Position numbers and translations under genes: made by a program | Source: Amphiura filiformis | Lineage: Eukaryota; Echinodermata; Ophiuroidea; Amphilepidida; Amphiuridae | Length of the DNA stretch: 64,000 nucleotides | Direction: 5' to 3' | Assembly: GCF_039555335.1 (NCBI RefSeq) | Contig: NC_092635.1 | Coordinates: forward strand, 55,774,258 to 55,838,257 | Notes under the pieces: generated by a model | The model's database searches: none | Told to the model about the DNA's origin: nothing | The model's input: the letters and a program-made list of their open reading frames with translations, nothing else | In this document: piece by piece, positions 27,701 to 34,588 of the stretch | Layout: each line of letters begins with the position of its first letter | Numbering within the stretch: position 1 is the first letter of the stretch

Positions 27701-27704
27701 ATAG
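935..27704 (+). CDS. Ankyrin-Roc-COR protein with three CARD-like domains (ROCO family), 25 exons, 5' end off window
   Basis: Multi-exon gene assembled by hand. Exons: 935-1036, 1187-1288, 1774-1875, 2726-2824, 3577-3675, 3827-3925, 4065-4163, 12824-12925, 13813-13914, 15087-15203, 16254-16484, 16727-16838, 17741-17901, 18104-18307, 18999-19582, 20234-20450, 20603-20749, 22987-23127, 23361-23388, 23839-24207, 24390-24524, 24660-24995, 25197-25250, 26973-27281, 27661-27704 (TAG). All introns are GT-AG, phases agree at every junction, and the sum of 4095 nt is divisible by three. Visible product: ankyrin repeats 1-268, Roc about 303-460, COR about 460-772, DAPK-like region about 772-949, CARD-like domains about 950-1050, 1120-1215 and 1248-1345. 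ROCO proteins are GTPases that dimerise through COR; ankyrin repeats and CARDs bind partners, CARDs usually in immune or death signalling. The role here is inferred. The first exon is phase 0 and has no start codon context, so more 5' exons are expected upstream. A DAPK relative with an off-window kinase domain is the main alternative. Confidence 0.85.
1969..2657. mobile_element. CCCAGCAAACAC palindromic element, copy 1
   Basis: Begins CCCAGCAAACACAAAAACG and ends CGTTTTGTGTTTGCTGGG, with AA on both sides as a possible target duplication. The inside is a series of AACGTTTT / AACATTTT blocks and ATAACCCGACATTT blocks that pair with their inverted copies on the other half. A second, inner pair of ends (CCCAGCAAACAC near 2226, TTTGCTGAG near 2506) shows one copy nested in or duplicated within another. 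No coding capacity; a MITE-like non-autonomous family. It interrupts the intron of an ankyrin unit. Confidence 0.75.
3044..3117 (+). repeat. tRNA-like sequence (tRNA-derived SINE head or tRNA pseudogene)
   Basis: Has A and B box segments (TTAGCTCAGTTGGTAGAG, GGTTCAAATCC), a D-stem, a five-pair anticodon stem (TCGGG/TCCGA) and a perfect T-stem (CCAGG/CCTGG). The anticodon loop TCAGTGA would give AGT (Thr) but lacks the invariant T before the anticodon, and the acceptor stem is only partly paired. It sits in an intron. I take it as a decayed tRNA copy, not a working gene. Confidence 0.5.
3288..3317 (+). pseudogene. Dead ankyrin exon remnant
   Basis: After an acceptor-like TCATTAG, the sequence begins GATGGGGGGACTGCTTTTG like the neighbouring ankyrin exons, but meets an in-frame TAG after nine codons and then loses all similarity, with no donor at the expected spacing. 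The upstream intron block (ATTGTCTTTTTAATCAGCAGTGACTAATGA) is still recognisable. It is a decayed copy of the duplicated unit lying between live exons 4 and 5. It would have to be skipped in splicing for the frame to stay open. Confidence 0.7.
4176..5537. mobile_element. Long-TIR non-autonomous DNA element
   Basis: The left end CATACGAGGGGCAGTCAGT pairs with the right end CTGACTGCCCCGCGTATG. The inverted repeat runs inward through GAGTTGACTCGTGACGTCAT, ATGTGGATTGTTTTCATGGC and further, for roughly 180-200 bp on each side. The inner 950 bp has no recognisable transposase. It sits in the intron directly after ankyrin exon 7. Confidence 0.75.
6131..9076 (-). mobile_element. Penelope-like element (PLE), broken, with inverted terminal repeats
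   Basis: On the minus strand the 8927-8481 part carries Penelope reverse-transcriptase features (PIVDSCGSIMYETSKELA, MSHDVVSLFTNTPV, CPPVSPIVANLYVEW). The 7144-6947 part has the end of the RT domain (DDVLEIVN, PLTLIVKKQTGQLN). The 6822-6454 part has the linker and GIY-YIG-type endonuclease region (GFVCLPYKQGLSENARRIVK, SYIGETSRLFGTRMKEY). It is flanked by inverted copies of a roughly 160-bp sequence at 6131-6294 and 8913-9076, which fits the variable terminal repeats known from PLEs. The copy is broken in several places and is split by a hAT-like insertion. Confidence 0.75.
7180..8498. mobile_element. hAT-like non-autonomous element inside the Penelope-like copy
   Basis: Ends CAGGGATGCAAATTGTG and CACAATTTGCACCCCTG, bordered by the 8-bp direct repeat GTCAAGGG at 7172-7179 and 8499-8506. 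Eight-base target duplication and a CAGGG-type end are hallmarks of hAT transposons. The inside is strongly purine-biased (GAGGAAAGAGG runs near 7260-7370) and has no transposase. The insertion falls within the reverse-transcriptase region of the host element, so it is younger than that copy. Confidence 0.8.
9248..9306 (+). repeat. Exon-less remnant of the ankyrin intron unit
   Basis: The stretch ATTTATAAGCAAAATGAATCG and what follows (CTTTTCAACCAGCAACGACTAATTAAATACTGTAACC) matches the intron segment placed before each ankyrin exon, but no exon follows. Its left half lies at about 5545-5590, before the TIR element at 5592-9247 that splits it. It marks the right edge of the tandem-duplication zone. 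Confidence 0.6.
9588..9747. repeat. Small inverted-repeat element
   Basis: Left arm CAAATATTACATGCCAATAT pairs with right-arm CATGTAATATTTG and neighbouring blocks. The centre is CACTCGGCTACGCCTCGTG, itself a small palindrome. About 160 bp, no coding capacity. TGATATCACATG pairs at 9535-9575 may form an outer layer. Confidence 0.5.
9988..11269. other. Unassigned intronic repeat DNA
   Basis: Starts with a C-rich block (CCCCCCCCGGGTAAAATTTTC to about 10100) like those at 39.3 and 49.7 kb. After that comes AT-rich sequence beginning TGTTACGAGTCGTACTTGAC that may be a long terminal repeat of an old element; I could not find its partner. No host exon seen. Confidence 0.35.
10504..10610. repeat. 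27-bp tandem repeat, four copies
   Basis: ACTCCTTGCGCAGTTCTCC recurs at 10504, 10531, 10558 and about 10584, spaced 27, 27 and 26 bp, with a few changes per copy. A minisatellite within unassigned intronic repeat DNA; the open reading frame across it (10367-10822) is a by-product. Confidence 0.75.
11270..11968. mobile_element. 699-bp inverted-repeat (MITE-like) element
   Basis: Left arm 11270-about 11400 (GAAGAGGGAGCTCCGCCAGA, CAGTTCTTCTGGGGTGAACC, GCTAATTAAAGCCATATTAT) pairs with right arm about 11827-11968 in inverted order, about 125 bp each. Arms carry several mismatches and a short duplication in the right arm. The centre (11400-11827) contains the short mirrored block AAAACGCCGGATTCGGCGC. 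No transposase. Confidence 0.75.
12067..12760. mobile_element. CCCAGCAAACAC palindromic element, copy 2
   Basis: Nearly the same length and order as copy 1 (694 against 689 bp), ends CCCAGCAAACACAAATACG and GTGTTTGCTGGG, flanked by TA on each side. High similarity to copy 1 over its whole length suggests both moved fairly recently or one derived from the other. It lies in the 8.7-kb intron before the eighth ankyrin exon. Confidence 0.75.
12824..13914 (+). CDS. Eighth ankyrin repeat exon and linker exon
   Basis: Exon 12824-12925 codes a diverged ankyrin repeat (HGNTALHFAARRRGAFALC, then LIENGANASAQN). It does not share the intron flanks of the first seven, so it is an older, separately evolved repeat. 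Exon 13813-13914 codes 34 residues (KGEIPLFRVPNSDSDVNDLV and on) of acidic, low-similarity linker leading to the GTPase domain. Both exons are phase 0 with clear AG and GT signals. Confidence 0.75.
13990..14543. mobile_element. Inverted-repeat element in the intron before the Roc exons
   Basis: Left end TATGTGACCATCCATCTCAA then ACCGCTCGTAAAGTCGGC; the right end is its inverted copy GCCGACTTTACGAGCG then TTTCGATGTGGATAGTCACA. About 38 bp of terminal inverted repeat, 554 bp in all, no coding capacity. Confidence 0.65.
14774..15033. mobile_element. 260-bp MITE with TA flanks
   Basis: Ends CCGTAAAATTCCGTCTACAA and its inverted form TAGACGGAATTCTACGG, extending to ATATGCCTCTAAACGAG on each side, and flanked by TA. 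It ends about 50 bp before the first Roc exon at 15087. No transposase; TA target preference fits a mariner-type helper, which is inference. Confidence 0.7.
15087..16838 (+). CDS. Roc (Ras of complex proteins) GTPase domain exons
   Basis: Three exons: 15087-15203, 16254-16484 and 16727-16838. The first carries the P-loop GAPSAGKTTL (GxxxxGKT form) after a hydrophobic strand VKLFIC. The second has the switch I-like RPTAGIDI and the G3 motif DLAGH (DxxG) following FRIW. The third has the G4 motif in the form typical of Roco proteins, SHID, after strand KVIIVA. With all nucleotide-binding motifs present, GTP binding and hydrolysis are expected. The domain is split at the usual kind of places and continues in frame into COR. 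Confidence 0.88.
15837..16053. mobile_element. Short inverted-repeat element
   Basis: TTTTGGAGAAAACCTTCTG at the left and CAGAAGGTTTTCTCCAAA at the right, 217 bp apart, with weaker pairing (TTAAT/ATAAT) further in. A small palindrome CCACCAGTCTGGGTGG lies at about 15878. It sits in the intron inside the Roc domain. Confidence 0.6.
17271..17322. repeat. GTT/GGT microsatellite
   Basis: Imperfect run of GTT, GGT and GTG triplets in the intron between the Roc and COR exons. It produces a Val/Gly-rich open frame on the + strand that is not a gene. Confidence 0.8.
17741..19582 (+). CDS. COR (C-terminal of Roc) domain exons
   Basis: Three exons, 17741-17901, 18104-18307 and 18999-19582. Recognisable COR features are a helical first half (RVAQLNQSKMRRLFQESLD), the motif AAYLHDMGE, the winged-helix-like stretch ELTVLLLEHLKILFTTDDGS followed by YLIPSKLPPSLPLI, and then FFPQIHLHMLECYPES. 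In Roco proteins COR dimerises and couples the GTPase state to the rest of the protein. The order Roc then COR without a gap is diagnostic of the family. The last exon ends in phase 2 at a GTATGT donor, and a fold-back element begins only about 40 bp into the next intron. Confidence 0.82.
18727..18783. repeat. (AAAT)n microsatellite
   Basis: About 14 uninterrupted AAAT units in the intron before exon 18999-19582. Confidence 0.9.
19622..19875. mobile_element. Fold-back element of CTAGTCCGAA repeats with a telomere-like centre
   Basis: Starts CTCTCTAGTCCGAAGG and ends with its inverted form CCTTCGGACTAGAGAG. The left arm holds repeated CTAGTCCGAA units (about six); the right arm has fewer. The centre (19760-19803) is a run of CCCTAA and CCCTAAA units, the animal telomere repeat, bounded by the pair AATATAGAATAA / TTATTCTATATT. 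It begins about 40 bp after the donor of exon 18999-19582. Confidence 0.75.
20234..23388 (+). CDS. DAPK-like post-COR region and death-fold-like helices
   Basis: Exons 20234-20450, 20603-20749, 22987-23127 and 23361-23388. The first contains CSPGTVVTWKFLSPKSMKTE and the pattern YYDSDDLHKAEEGNG, which resemble the segment that in DAPK-type proteins joins COR to the death domain. The next two code a helical stretch (ITELGNDHRMLAQIFGIPED, later NGHKLTIQEVMTVLKHPGI) that could be a diverged death-fold domain, although I cannot assign it with certainty. A LINE copy (20857-22784) sits in the intron between 20749 and 22987. Confidence 0.7.
20857..22784 (-). mobile_element. LINE (non-LTR retrotransposon) reverse transcriptase, 5'-truncated
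   Basis: A 492-residue minus-strand frame (22780-21302) holds RT blocks in order: KVARVKPLIKKP, FRPISNLRFESKLVE, VLLDFSAAFDTIDHHVL, GVPQGSVAGPVIFTLYSA, then the catalytic box as TYADVTQ. The second catalytic Asp of YADD is Val, so this copy should be inactive. The C-terminal half (LDNCSSLLYGLPD, LQRIQNTAARLV, LHWLSIRQRIAFK) is typical of the CR1/L2/jockey group. The endonuclease is missing because the copy is truncated near 22784. The 3' end is at low coordinates, with a TTA-type microsatellite tail at about 20857-20873 (AATAATAATAAT on the + strand). It lies inside the intron between exons 20749 and 22987. Confidence 0.85.
23839..24207 (+). CDS. First CARD-like domain exon
   Basis: One 369-nt exon. 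Residues LWRAVLKRTHLDLKRTIKAS then QLLPYLVGEGSLLSEDDEDE, later AVDLLLFKLIQLKKPDWHG and RFLAGLQQEAPSLAPIV, give the six-helix CARD pattern (opening helix, a 'LLxxLxxxGxLxxxE' middle, 'AxxLLxxL....W..xFLxxL' near the end). This is the clearest of the three CARD-like units. CARDs assemble through homotypic contacts in caspase, NLR and RIG-I-like pathways. The domain is about 100 residues, the usual length. Phase 1 at both ends makes it a portable exon. Confidence 0.78.
24390..24995 (+). CDS. Linker exon and second CARD-like domain exon
   Basis: Exon 24390-24524 codes a charged linker (FTKQDREFIHRKHEVVKFKT). Exon 24660-24995 codes a second helical unit: FKAILSVPNVRETLINIIT, TLDHFLEISRLHKDEIRQQF, AGAEYFLDRLALMGTSWPQH, LMQALQAQKQYDYMQYLYEE. 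The segment with Trp followed by a hydrophobic 'xxLMxAL' parallels the same place in the first and third units. It ends in an acidic tail (EDQSETEETG). Phase 1 at each boundary. Assignment as CARD rests on pattern, not on a profile search. Confidence 0.65.
25197..27704 (+). CDS. Third CARD-like domain and C-terminus
   Basis: Exons 25197-25250 (Pro/Lys-rich linker QQPKVPHKPQKSVDEIA, weak donor GTTGGT), 26973-27281 and 27661-27704. The long exon codes MLREIASEAIIRTLSTHMPD, FLQMYKREFTARKSSDGETR, AVRWIMDRLQKCKDGRWPGA and LLDILQCNHALLDEVRREFW, again with the 'LxxL...W..xLLxxL' ending shared by the other CARD-like units. The last exon adds GCSCDEASQEDETA and a TAG stop at 27702-27704. No AATAAA hexamer is obvious close downstream, so the 3' UTR end is not placed. 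The 1.7-kb intron after 25250 holds a tRNA-derived repeat and GC-rich repeats. Confidence 0.65.
25286..26264. repeat. Possible inverted-end element containing a tRNA-derived repeat
   Basis: TTAAAGGTCCGTAACCC at the left and GGGTTACCCCCCTTTAA at the right look like degenerate inverted ends. In between are a tRNA-like segment and the poorly conserved remainder of the intron. The evidence is only the two ends, so this is tentative. Confidence 0.35.
25638..25720 (+). repeat. tRNA-like SINE head
   Basis: GGGCTGATTGGCGCAGTTGG followed by TTAGCGCG gives a D-arm with A box. The B box region is GGTTCAATACTCG. The anticodon region (TTATGCTTTTATGCAACTTA) is longer than normal and does not form a standard arm, and the T-stem is imperfect. 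Best read as a tRNA-derived repeat. Confidence 0.5.
26457..26577. repeat. GC-rich tandem repeat of GAGGCGCGTAGCGCCGA
   Basis: Four or more copies of a unit close to GAGGCGCGTAGCGCCGA, with two copies of CGAGGTGTGAAGAGGCGCG. The unit contains the palindrome GCGCTACGCGC-like core, so both strands look alike. Its composition is far from the AT-rich intron around it. A second GC-rich palindromic patch (GCCGCTCAGCGG) follows at 26695-26775. Confidence 0.7.
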
Positions 27705-28110
27705 GGTTAGATGATGGGACCTAAAAAGTTCGAAAAGAATGGCCAGTTGCCGAAGTAAAAAGCCGCGTCTGTGACCTGTAGCATAGTCTGACTATTAGGA
27801 AGATGATTAATATCCTGCATATTTAATGCCTCATCAGTTTCTTGGTATAACCGATTTATATAGAATACCATAGTTCTGATACCATGTGGCATGTGCACTA
27901 CTGTGTTAATATTTTATCAAAATGTGCCAAAATGTTGATTAGACATCTTCCAGGGTCTACGGTGAAACGGATGTGCCTACTAAGCATGCTGGGAAATATA
28001 CTGAACGTGTCAATTCAGGTCATAGAAGCTCATAGATATATGATATACCCTCAGAGGAGAGAGAAAACAGAGCCCGTACAACCAGTCAAAGTCTCAGCAT
28101 CACTCGATAA

Positions 28111-28286
28111 TGAGGGCCGATTGTTCCATGAAATGCGACAGGCGAGACTGCTACGCAATTACCGCGTATTTTCACGGTCTAAAGTCGCGTAATCGCGAAA
28201 GCACGCAACTCTCTATTGCGTATACGCGAAGGCACGCAGCGCTGGCGTGATTGTTAGACACGGCACGATCGAACAATCGGCCCTCA
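28111..28286. mobile_element. 176-bp fold-back element
   Basis: Ends TGAGGGCCGATTGTTC and GAACAATCGGCCCTCA are exact inverted copies. The inside is rich in CGCGTAA / TTACGCG-type small palindromes. It lies about 400 bp after the stop codon of the ROCO gene. Confidence 0.7.
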
Positions 28287-28439
28287 CTATACAATACACG
28301 GGGACTTTGGCTGTTGATACATGGTCTGTAGTAGTCTGTGGATATGCGATTTGTGTGAACCGTGACCTTTTTCAGTCTCATTTCCCGGATATAGAAAGTT
28401 CCCTGCATCTTTACAGTGTCCTGATGTAAACTAAAGACA

Positions 28440-29719
28440 GCGAATTACAATAGCCTATTGTCTTCAGTGATCACAATGATCACACTTTTAATTTGCTGTT
28501 GGTTGACTGATACTCCCACAGTATTCTATAGATGATTGAACACGCAATGTGGCAACACTGACTCTTTATGCAATTATATACAAATTGTCCAGAAAGAGTC
28601 CTCACTATAAACACCTGCACCAACCGTGAATGTACCGTATTCTTGATATTTAAGGCGTGGGGTATGGGCGAACTTGAAGTACAGGTATCTGGAGAGGGGA
28701 AGCAATGAGTTACCCCAAATCACAGCGGCAGGTAGTGGCTGAGCCGCCGAGTGCTAATATATATTTATTTTGGAAGGTTCGTGTTTGTTTAAAATTTTGG
28801 GGCGTTTTTCCAAAATTTGATATTTTTGGTGATATTTCAAAAAAGCGACATGCCAAAGACAACTCTTTGGGCATATAGTTTGTTATTGTTATTGCAGTTC
28901 TTTTCCACATACCTACGTCAACATTCGATTGGGTGATTTACTAATATTATATATTTTATGACTGCAATTTGGCGTTTTCAATGCGTTTTACACGTATCAT
29001 GAAATTAATGGAAATATCTAGTCACGCTGCTTTTAGAATTTTTACCTGATCGTCGGCTTTTGCAGGCAACAGAATGCAGATTGGGTCACGATAGATGTCG
29101 TATTCCTCTATGTGGTTCACTCATTGATAAAATGAGTTTGCATTCCTTGTAACAACACACACATTGCCGTCTGGAAACCGGGCCTGGAACTGATTTTGGG
29201 ACAGCCATACACTTCAGCGCCGTATCAAATCTCATAAAAACCACACCACTGACGACTATGTGTTTATGTTTCCCGCACGAAAGCTTGTGCAGAGAGTTGA
29301 TATTCTTGAGAGGGCACTCTATTCACGTGGTTTCTTTTCCAACGCTAAAGATCACGAATTTTGGTGGTTTGCAAATGAAAAGTGTCCGCACTATCGATTG
29401 ATTACGTAACTGTTATGAATAATTTATTAGGTTTTTAATGCAATCGCCTCGACCCATTAATACATATTATCCGGCTGTATTATCAAAGTACTTGGAATAG
29501 CAATCCGGTGAGTTCACTGAACTACGCCCTAATACTGATGGAGTTTTAATGGCGTTTAATGGCGTTAATCCTCTCCATACACAGATGAACAAATACAATA
29601 TATGAAGGTCAACACGTATGACCTCCTATGTGACATGTTACATGTGATGTACAAAAACCTGAATATCATCAAAGATCAGTATTCGTTTGTGCATATGAAC
29701 TGCACATTTACGTTGCACA
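28440..29719. other. No feature recognised
   Basis: Intergenic sequence between the ROCO gene and the 29.7-kb repeat block. I see no exon, tRNA or clear repeat structure in it. Parts could be the ROCO 3' UTR. Confidence 0.4.
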
Positions 29720-30700
29720 GTGTCATCGACCCTATATCTTCATGGCAGGAATCGCCATGGTAGGTTAAATCCACAGCCACGATTAGCCATTTGGTTCAAA
29801 CCTTTAAAGCTCTTTTAAACTAATAATTAGTCGAGGGACATAACTAAGGCTACTCACAATAGCCGGGTAATCGATCTTGGTTGTGCGTGATTAAGCTTGT
29901 ATACCCCATTGAGGTCAATGGTCATCGACTTTTATACTGCCTACAGTGAGTGCAGCTGTACTACACGCTGCACGCTGTAGTCCATAACAGGACCAACGCA
30001 ATATAAAATGGTCAAATTTTGAGTTCAAAGCGCACGGCCAATTTTCAAAGCGCATTCTAGCGACTATCATATCTGTTCAACACGTATTTCCAAGTTTATG
30101 AGACCAAATCTGGTTTCTTGATAAAAAAAAAATCATGACGGGAGATATTCATCATTTTCTAACCCGGTATCAGAAGATTTTCGTCTGATATCAAAATCGT
30201 GCATAGCAATTCACGTGTATCGATCCGTGTATTCATTTTAGTGTCCTTCTGCACCAAATAATTATTAGCCAGGCGGTGTCGGTGTGCGTTGCTAAATATT
30301 ATTCATCATATATAATGACAAATATTGGTATTATGACAATACATTGTATATAAAACGACTAATAGATCCTACTGTCATGGCGTCAGGTCAATGTTCATCA
30401 TATCCCGTATGTTTCTTAAAATTCATTCATATTTGAGACAAATTGCTTTGCCCATTTTATAGGTGCACAGATAGATCCGTGTTTTTTTAATTTTCATTTC
30501 CTTTTAATGAAAGAACTAAGGTTTTTCACTGCACGGGGGCCACAAGGGTGATACTAATTTTAATGCTATATTTTCAAAACGAATACGTGTTCCCGATTGG
30601 CTCTATAGCGATTTCACAAAAAAGGTATTTCTAGTACAATGCAGCGTCGGACTCTAGCTGAGAGCGTAGCCTAAGTCATTATAGACTCCAAAAAGGGCTC
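29720..30700. repeat. Dispersed repeat block related to 46.57-47.87 kb
   Basis: Shares GCACAGTGTCATC, TATCTTCATGGCAG, ATTCATCATTTTCTA, CACGTGTATCG and CGTCGGACTCTAG in the same order with the block inside the right-hand terminal repeat of the LTR fossil. A piece of old element, broken; probably part of a related LTR copy. Confidence 0.55.
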
Positions 30701-31387
30701 TCCATTAATGAACAAACACAAAGAAGGGTAGTCTCCTCCGTGACCAGCTTGATTTCGATGGAGCGGAACCAAATTGGCTGCAGAGGAGACGGGTCATTTT
30801 GCTATGCAAATTATTCAGTGTGACTGTCGGTGGCCTGGCTTGTGTCTACATCTATGACTATACTTCTTTGGAAACGTTGACCTTTGACCATTCTTTGTAT
30901 AACGCCCTGATATGACCTTGATATGTTCTCTTGATTGGGTACGTTATAGCATCCATTTCATTGAGTTGTTAGGACTTGGTCAGATATAATGCTACAGGGA
31001 TAACATGGTTGTGAGCATGGTGAAACTTCCGGGAAAGACTCGTTATTGATTAGGCGCGGACATATTAAAGGCACAGGTCCTTTGCGTGTATAGCAGAAAA
31101 TTATAATAGAATGTTTGGAATTTTTCAAATAAAATACTAACTGCATTCTGCATTCTGTATTTATTTATTTATTTAGGCCTATGCCTATTTATGTATTTAT
31201 TTATTTATTTGGTATATTAGTTAGTAGTTTGTAATATTCCATGATACGTCGGTTTATTATTGATTGATTGATTGATTGTTGATAACTTGAAAACTTGATT
31301 GATTGATCGATTGATAGTCGTTTCACATTATATTCCTAGTTTATAGGCCCCTTCTTCTTCTTTCGTGTCCTTACATCAAACTGTACT
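30701..31387. other. Simple-repeat-containing intergenic DNA
   Basis: Contains a TTTA-rich run at about 31157-31212 and an ATTG run at about 31258-31310, the second perhaps the 3' tail of the neighbouring minus-strand LINE. No gene seen. Confidence 0.45.
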
Positions 31388-31457
31388 TCAGTGTGTACTT
31401 ATCCACTGAGAAACACACTTTTGTGCCCGTTGAGAAAATTGCGCCAGATCGTCTGTC

Positions 31458-34400
31458 GTCACAGGATCTTCCAAAAGCGGGCATTCCAGCAGATGCTGCA
31501 TCGTCTGTGGCTCTTTTTGTCCACAATCACACATGGTCGGGCCACTGATGTATCCCCATTTGTGAAGGGTATCCTTGCAACGTCCAACACCGGTTCGGAG
31601 GCGGTTAAGGCATCTCCAGTTTGCCCAGACTTCGTTTGCTCCTGGAGGTAGTGATTCTGTGGGTTGAATCCCCATCTCAGTGGTGACTGCTTCAGATGAA
31701 AGCCTTTCTTTCCACATCTGGGTGCGAGCCTCTGATGATGTTGTTTACAGAGGGAGGGTGCTTGTGATGAAGCTTTTCCTTGACTTCAGCCGTCTCATGG
31801 TGGTGTGTGGTTGAAGAGGGGGGTGTCTTACGTCCGTGGTCTGTTTACGGCGTTCCTCTTTGCTTGCCACAGCTCTCCGGATGTCAGGTGGTGCGATACC
31901 TGCCAAGAGGTAGACCTTGTCCATGTTGGTAGGCCTTAGACATCCTGTGATGGAGCGGCAGCTTGCGTTGAGTGCAGAGTCTAGCTTCCTAGCATGTGAT
32001 GATCTCTCCCAAGCAGGGCATGCGTATTCCGCGGTGGAGAAACTCAAACCCAGTGCTGTTGATCTGATGGTATCTGGGCTAGCACCCCATCTGGTGTTGG
32101 CAAGTCTGCGCAAGATGTTGTTGCGTGTGCTGACCTTGGCCTTGGTCTTTTTCACGTGGGCCTTGTAGGATAGGCATCGATCTAGTGTGACCCCCCGGTA
32201 CACTGGGTTAGGGCAGAAAGGGAGCTTGGTACCAGACCAGGTGATGTTCAACTGTCGCTTGGCTTCCTTGTTGATAAGGTGGAAGGCACAGACCTGGGTC
32301 TTCCCTGGGTTTGCGCGCAGTTGATTCTCGTCGTAGTACTCTCCTAGTCCAGTCAGTGTATCTGTCAGAGTGTCTTCGATCACCTCAAAGCTGGTACTCT
32401 GGCTGGTTACGCACTAAGTCATCTGCATATATAAACCGCTTGGTTTGGCTGTCAACTGGCTGGTCGTTAGTATAGATGTTGTATAGCAGAGGAGCTAGGA
32501 CACTTCCTTGGGGAGTCCGTTTCGTTGTCTGCGCCATCGGCTTCGCTTCCTCCTAGTTCAACAAAGAACCTTCTGTTCTGGAGCAGGGTTTGTAGAAGCC
32601 TGGTGAGGTGAACATCCTTAGTCATCTCAAGCACTTTGGCGAGTAGCCGGCGATGGTTGACGGTGTCATAAGCTGCAGAAAGGTCGACGAAGACAGCACC
32701 TGTGATCTGCCCTCTCTCAAATCCACCCTCAATGTGTTGGGTGAGGTTTAGCAGCTGGCTGGTTGTTGATTTTCCTGGGCGGAAGCCAGCTTGTTCAGGG
32801 ATCTGTAGACCATCTACATGTGACGCAAGGCGGTTCAGGATGAGCCGCTCAAACAGCTTGTAGTTATGGCATAGCAGAGATATTGGTCTGAAGCTCTTTG
32901 CCTCTGATGGGTCCTTTCCTGGTTTCAGGAGTGCTATCACTCGTGTCCGTCGCCAGATCTTCGGGATTGTGTGGCTGCGCATGCATTCATTGAAGAACTG
33001 GAGGAGCCATTCCTTTGTACGCGGTCACAGGATCTTCCAAAAGCGGGCATTCCAGCAGATGCTGCATCGTCTGTGGCTCTTTTTGTCCACAATCACACAT
33101 GGTCGGGCCACTGATGTATCCCCATTTGTGAAGGGTATCCTTGCAACGTCCAACACCGGTTCGGAGGCGGTTAAGGCATCTCCAGTTTGCCCAGACTTCG
33201 TTTGCTCCTGGAGGTAGTGATTCTGTGGGTTGAATCCCCATCTCAGTGGTGACTGCTTCAGATGAAAGCCTTTCTTTCCACATCTGGGTGCGAGCCTCTG
33301 ATGATGTTGTTTACAGAGGGAGGGTGCTTGTGATGAAGCTTTTCCTTGACTTCAGCCGTCTCATGGTGGTGTGTGGTTGAAGAGGGGGTGTCTTACGTCC
33401 GTGGTCTGTTTACGGCGTTCCTCTTTGCTTGCCACAGCTCTCCGGATGTCAGGTGGTGCGATACCTGCCAAGAGGTAGACCTTGTCCATGTTGGTAGGCC
33501 TTAGACATCCTGTGATGGAGCGGCAGCTTGCGTTGAGTGCAGAGTCTAGCTTCCTAGCATGTGATGATCTCTCCCAAGCAGGGCATGCGTATTCCGCGGT
33601 GGAGAAACTCAAACCCAGTGCTGTTGATCTGATGGTATCTGGGCTAGCACCCCATCTGGTGTTGGCAAGTCTGCGCAAGATGTTGTTGCGTGTGCTGACC
33701 TTGGCCTTGGTCTTTTTCACGTGGGCCTTGTAGGATAGGCATCGATCTAGTGTGACCCCCAGGTACACTGGGTTAGGGCAGAAAGGGAGCTTGGTACCAG
33801 ACCAGGTGATGTTCAACTGTCGCTTGGCTTCCTTGTTGATAAGGTGGAAGGCACAGACCTGGGTCTTCCCTGGGTTTGCGCGCAGTTGATTCTCGTCGTA
33901 GTACTCTCCTAGTCCAGTCAGTGTATCTGTCAGAGTGTCTTCGATCACCTCAAAGCTGGTACTCTGGCTGGTTACGCACAAGTCATCTGCATATATAAAC
34001 CGCTTGGTTTGGCTGTCAACTGGCTGGTCGTTAGTATAGATGTTGTATAGCAGAGGAGCTAGGACACTTCCTGGGGGAGTCCGTTTCGTTGTCTGCGCCA
34101 TCGGCTTCGCTTCCCTCCTAGTTCAACAAAGAACCTTCTGTTCTGGAGCAGGGTTTGTAGAAGCCTGGTGAGGTGAACATCCTTAGTCATCTCAAGCACT
34201 TTGGCGAGTAGCCGGCGATGGTTGACGGTGTCATAAGCTGCAGAAAGGTCGACGAAGACAGCACCTGTGATCTGCCCTCTCTCAAATCCACCCTCAATGT
34301 GTTGGGTGAGGTTTAGCAGCTGGCTGGTTGTTGATTTTCCTGGGCGGAAGCCAGCTTGTTCAGGGATCTGTAGACCATCTACATGTGACGCAAGGCGGTT

Positions 34401-34588
34401 CAGGATGAGCCGCTCAAACAGCTTGTAGTTATGGCATAGCAGAGATATTGGTCTGAAGCTCTTTGCCTCTGATGGGTCCTTTCCTGGTTTCAGGAGTGCT
34501 ATCACTCGTGTCCGTCGCCAGATCTTCGGGATTGTGTGGCTGCGCATGCATTCATTGAAGAACTGGAGGAGCCATTCCTTTGTACGCG
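31458..34588. repeat. Tandem duplication, two units of about 1565 bp inside the LINE
   Basis: 31458-33023 and 33024-34588 are nearly identical: I count only about five or six differences, most of them one-base length changes. The junction at 33021-33030 (GCGGTCACAGG) fuses the unit's end (GCGGTCCAAAG) to its start (TCGTCACAGG) across a shared GTC. It is either a very recent duplication by short-homology joining or an assembly artefact. Confidence 0.85.
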
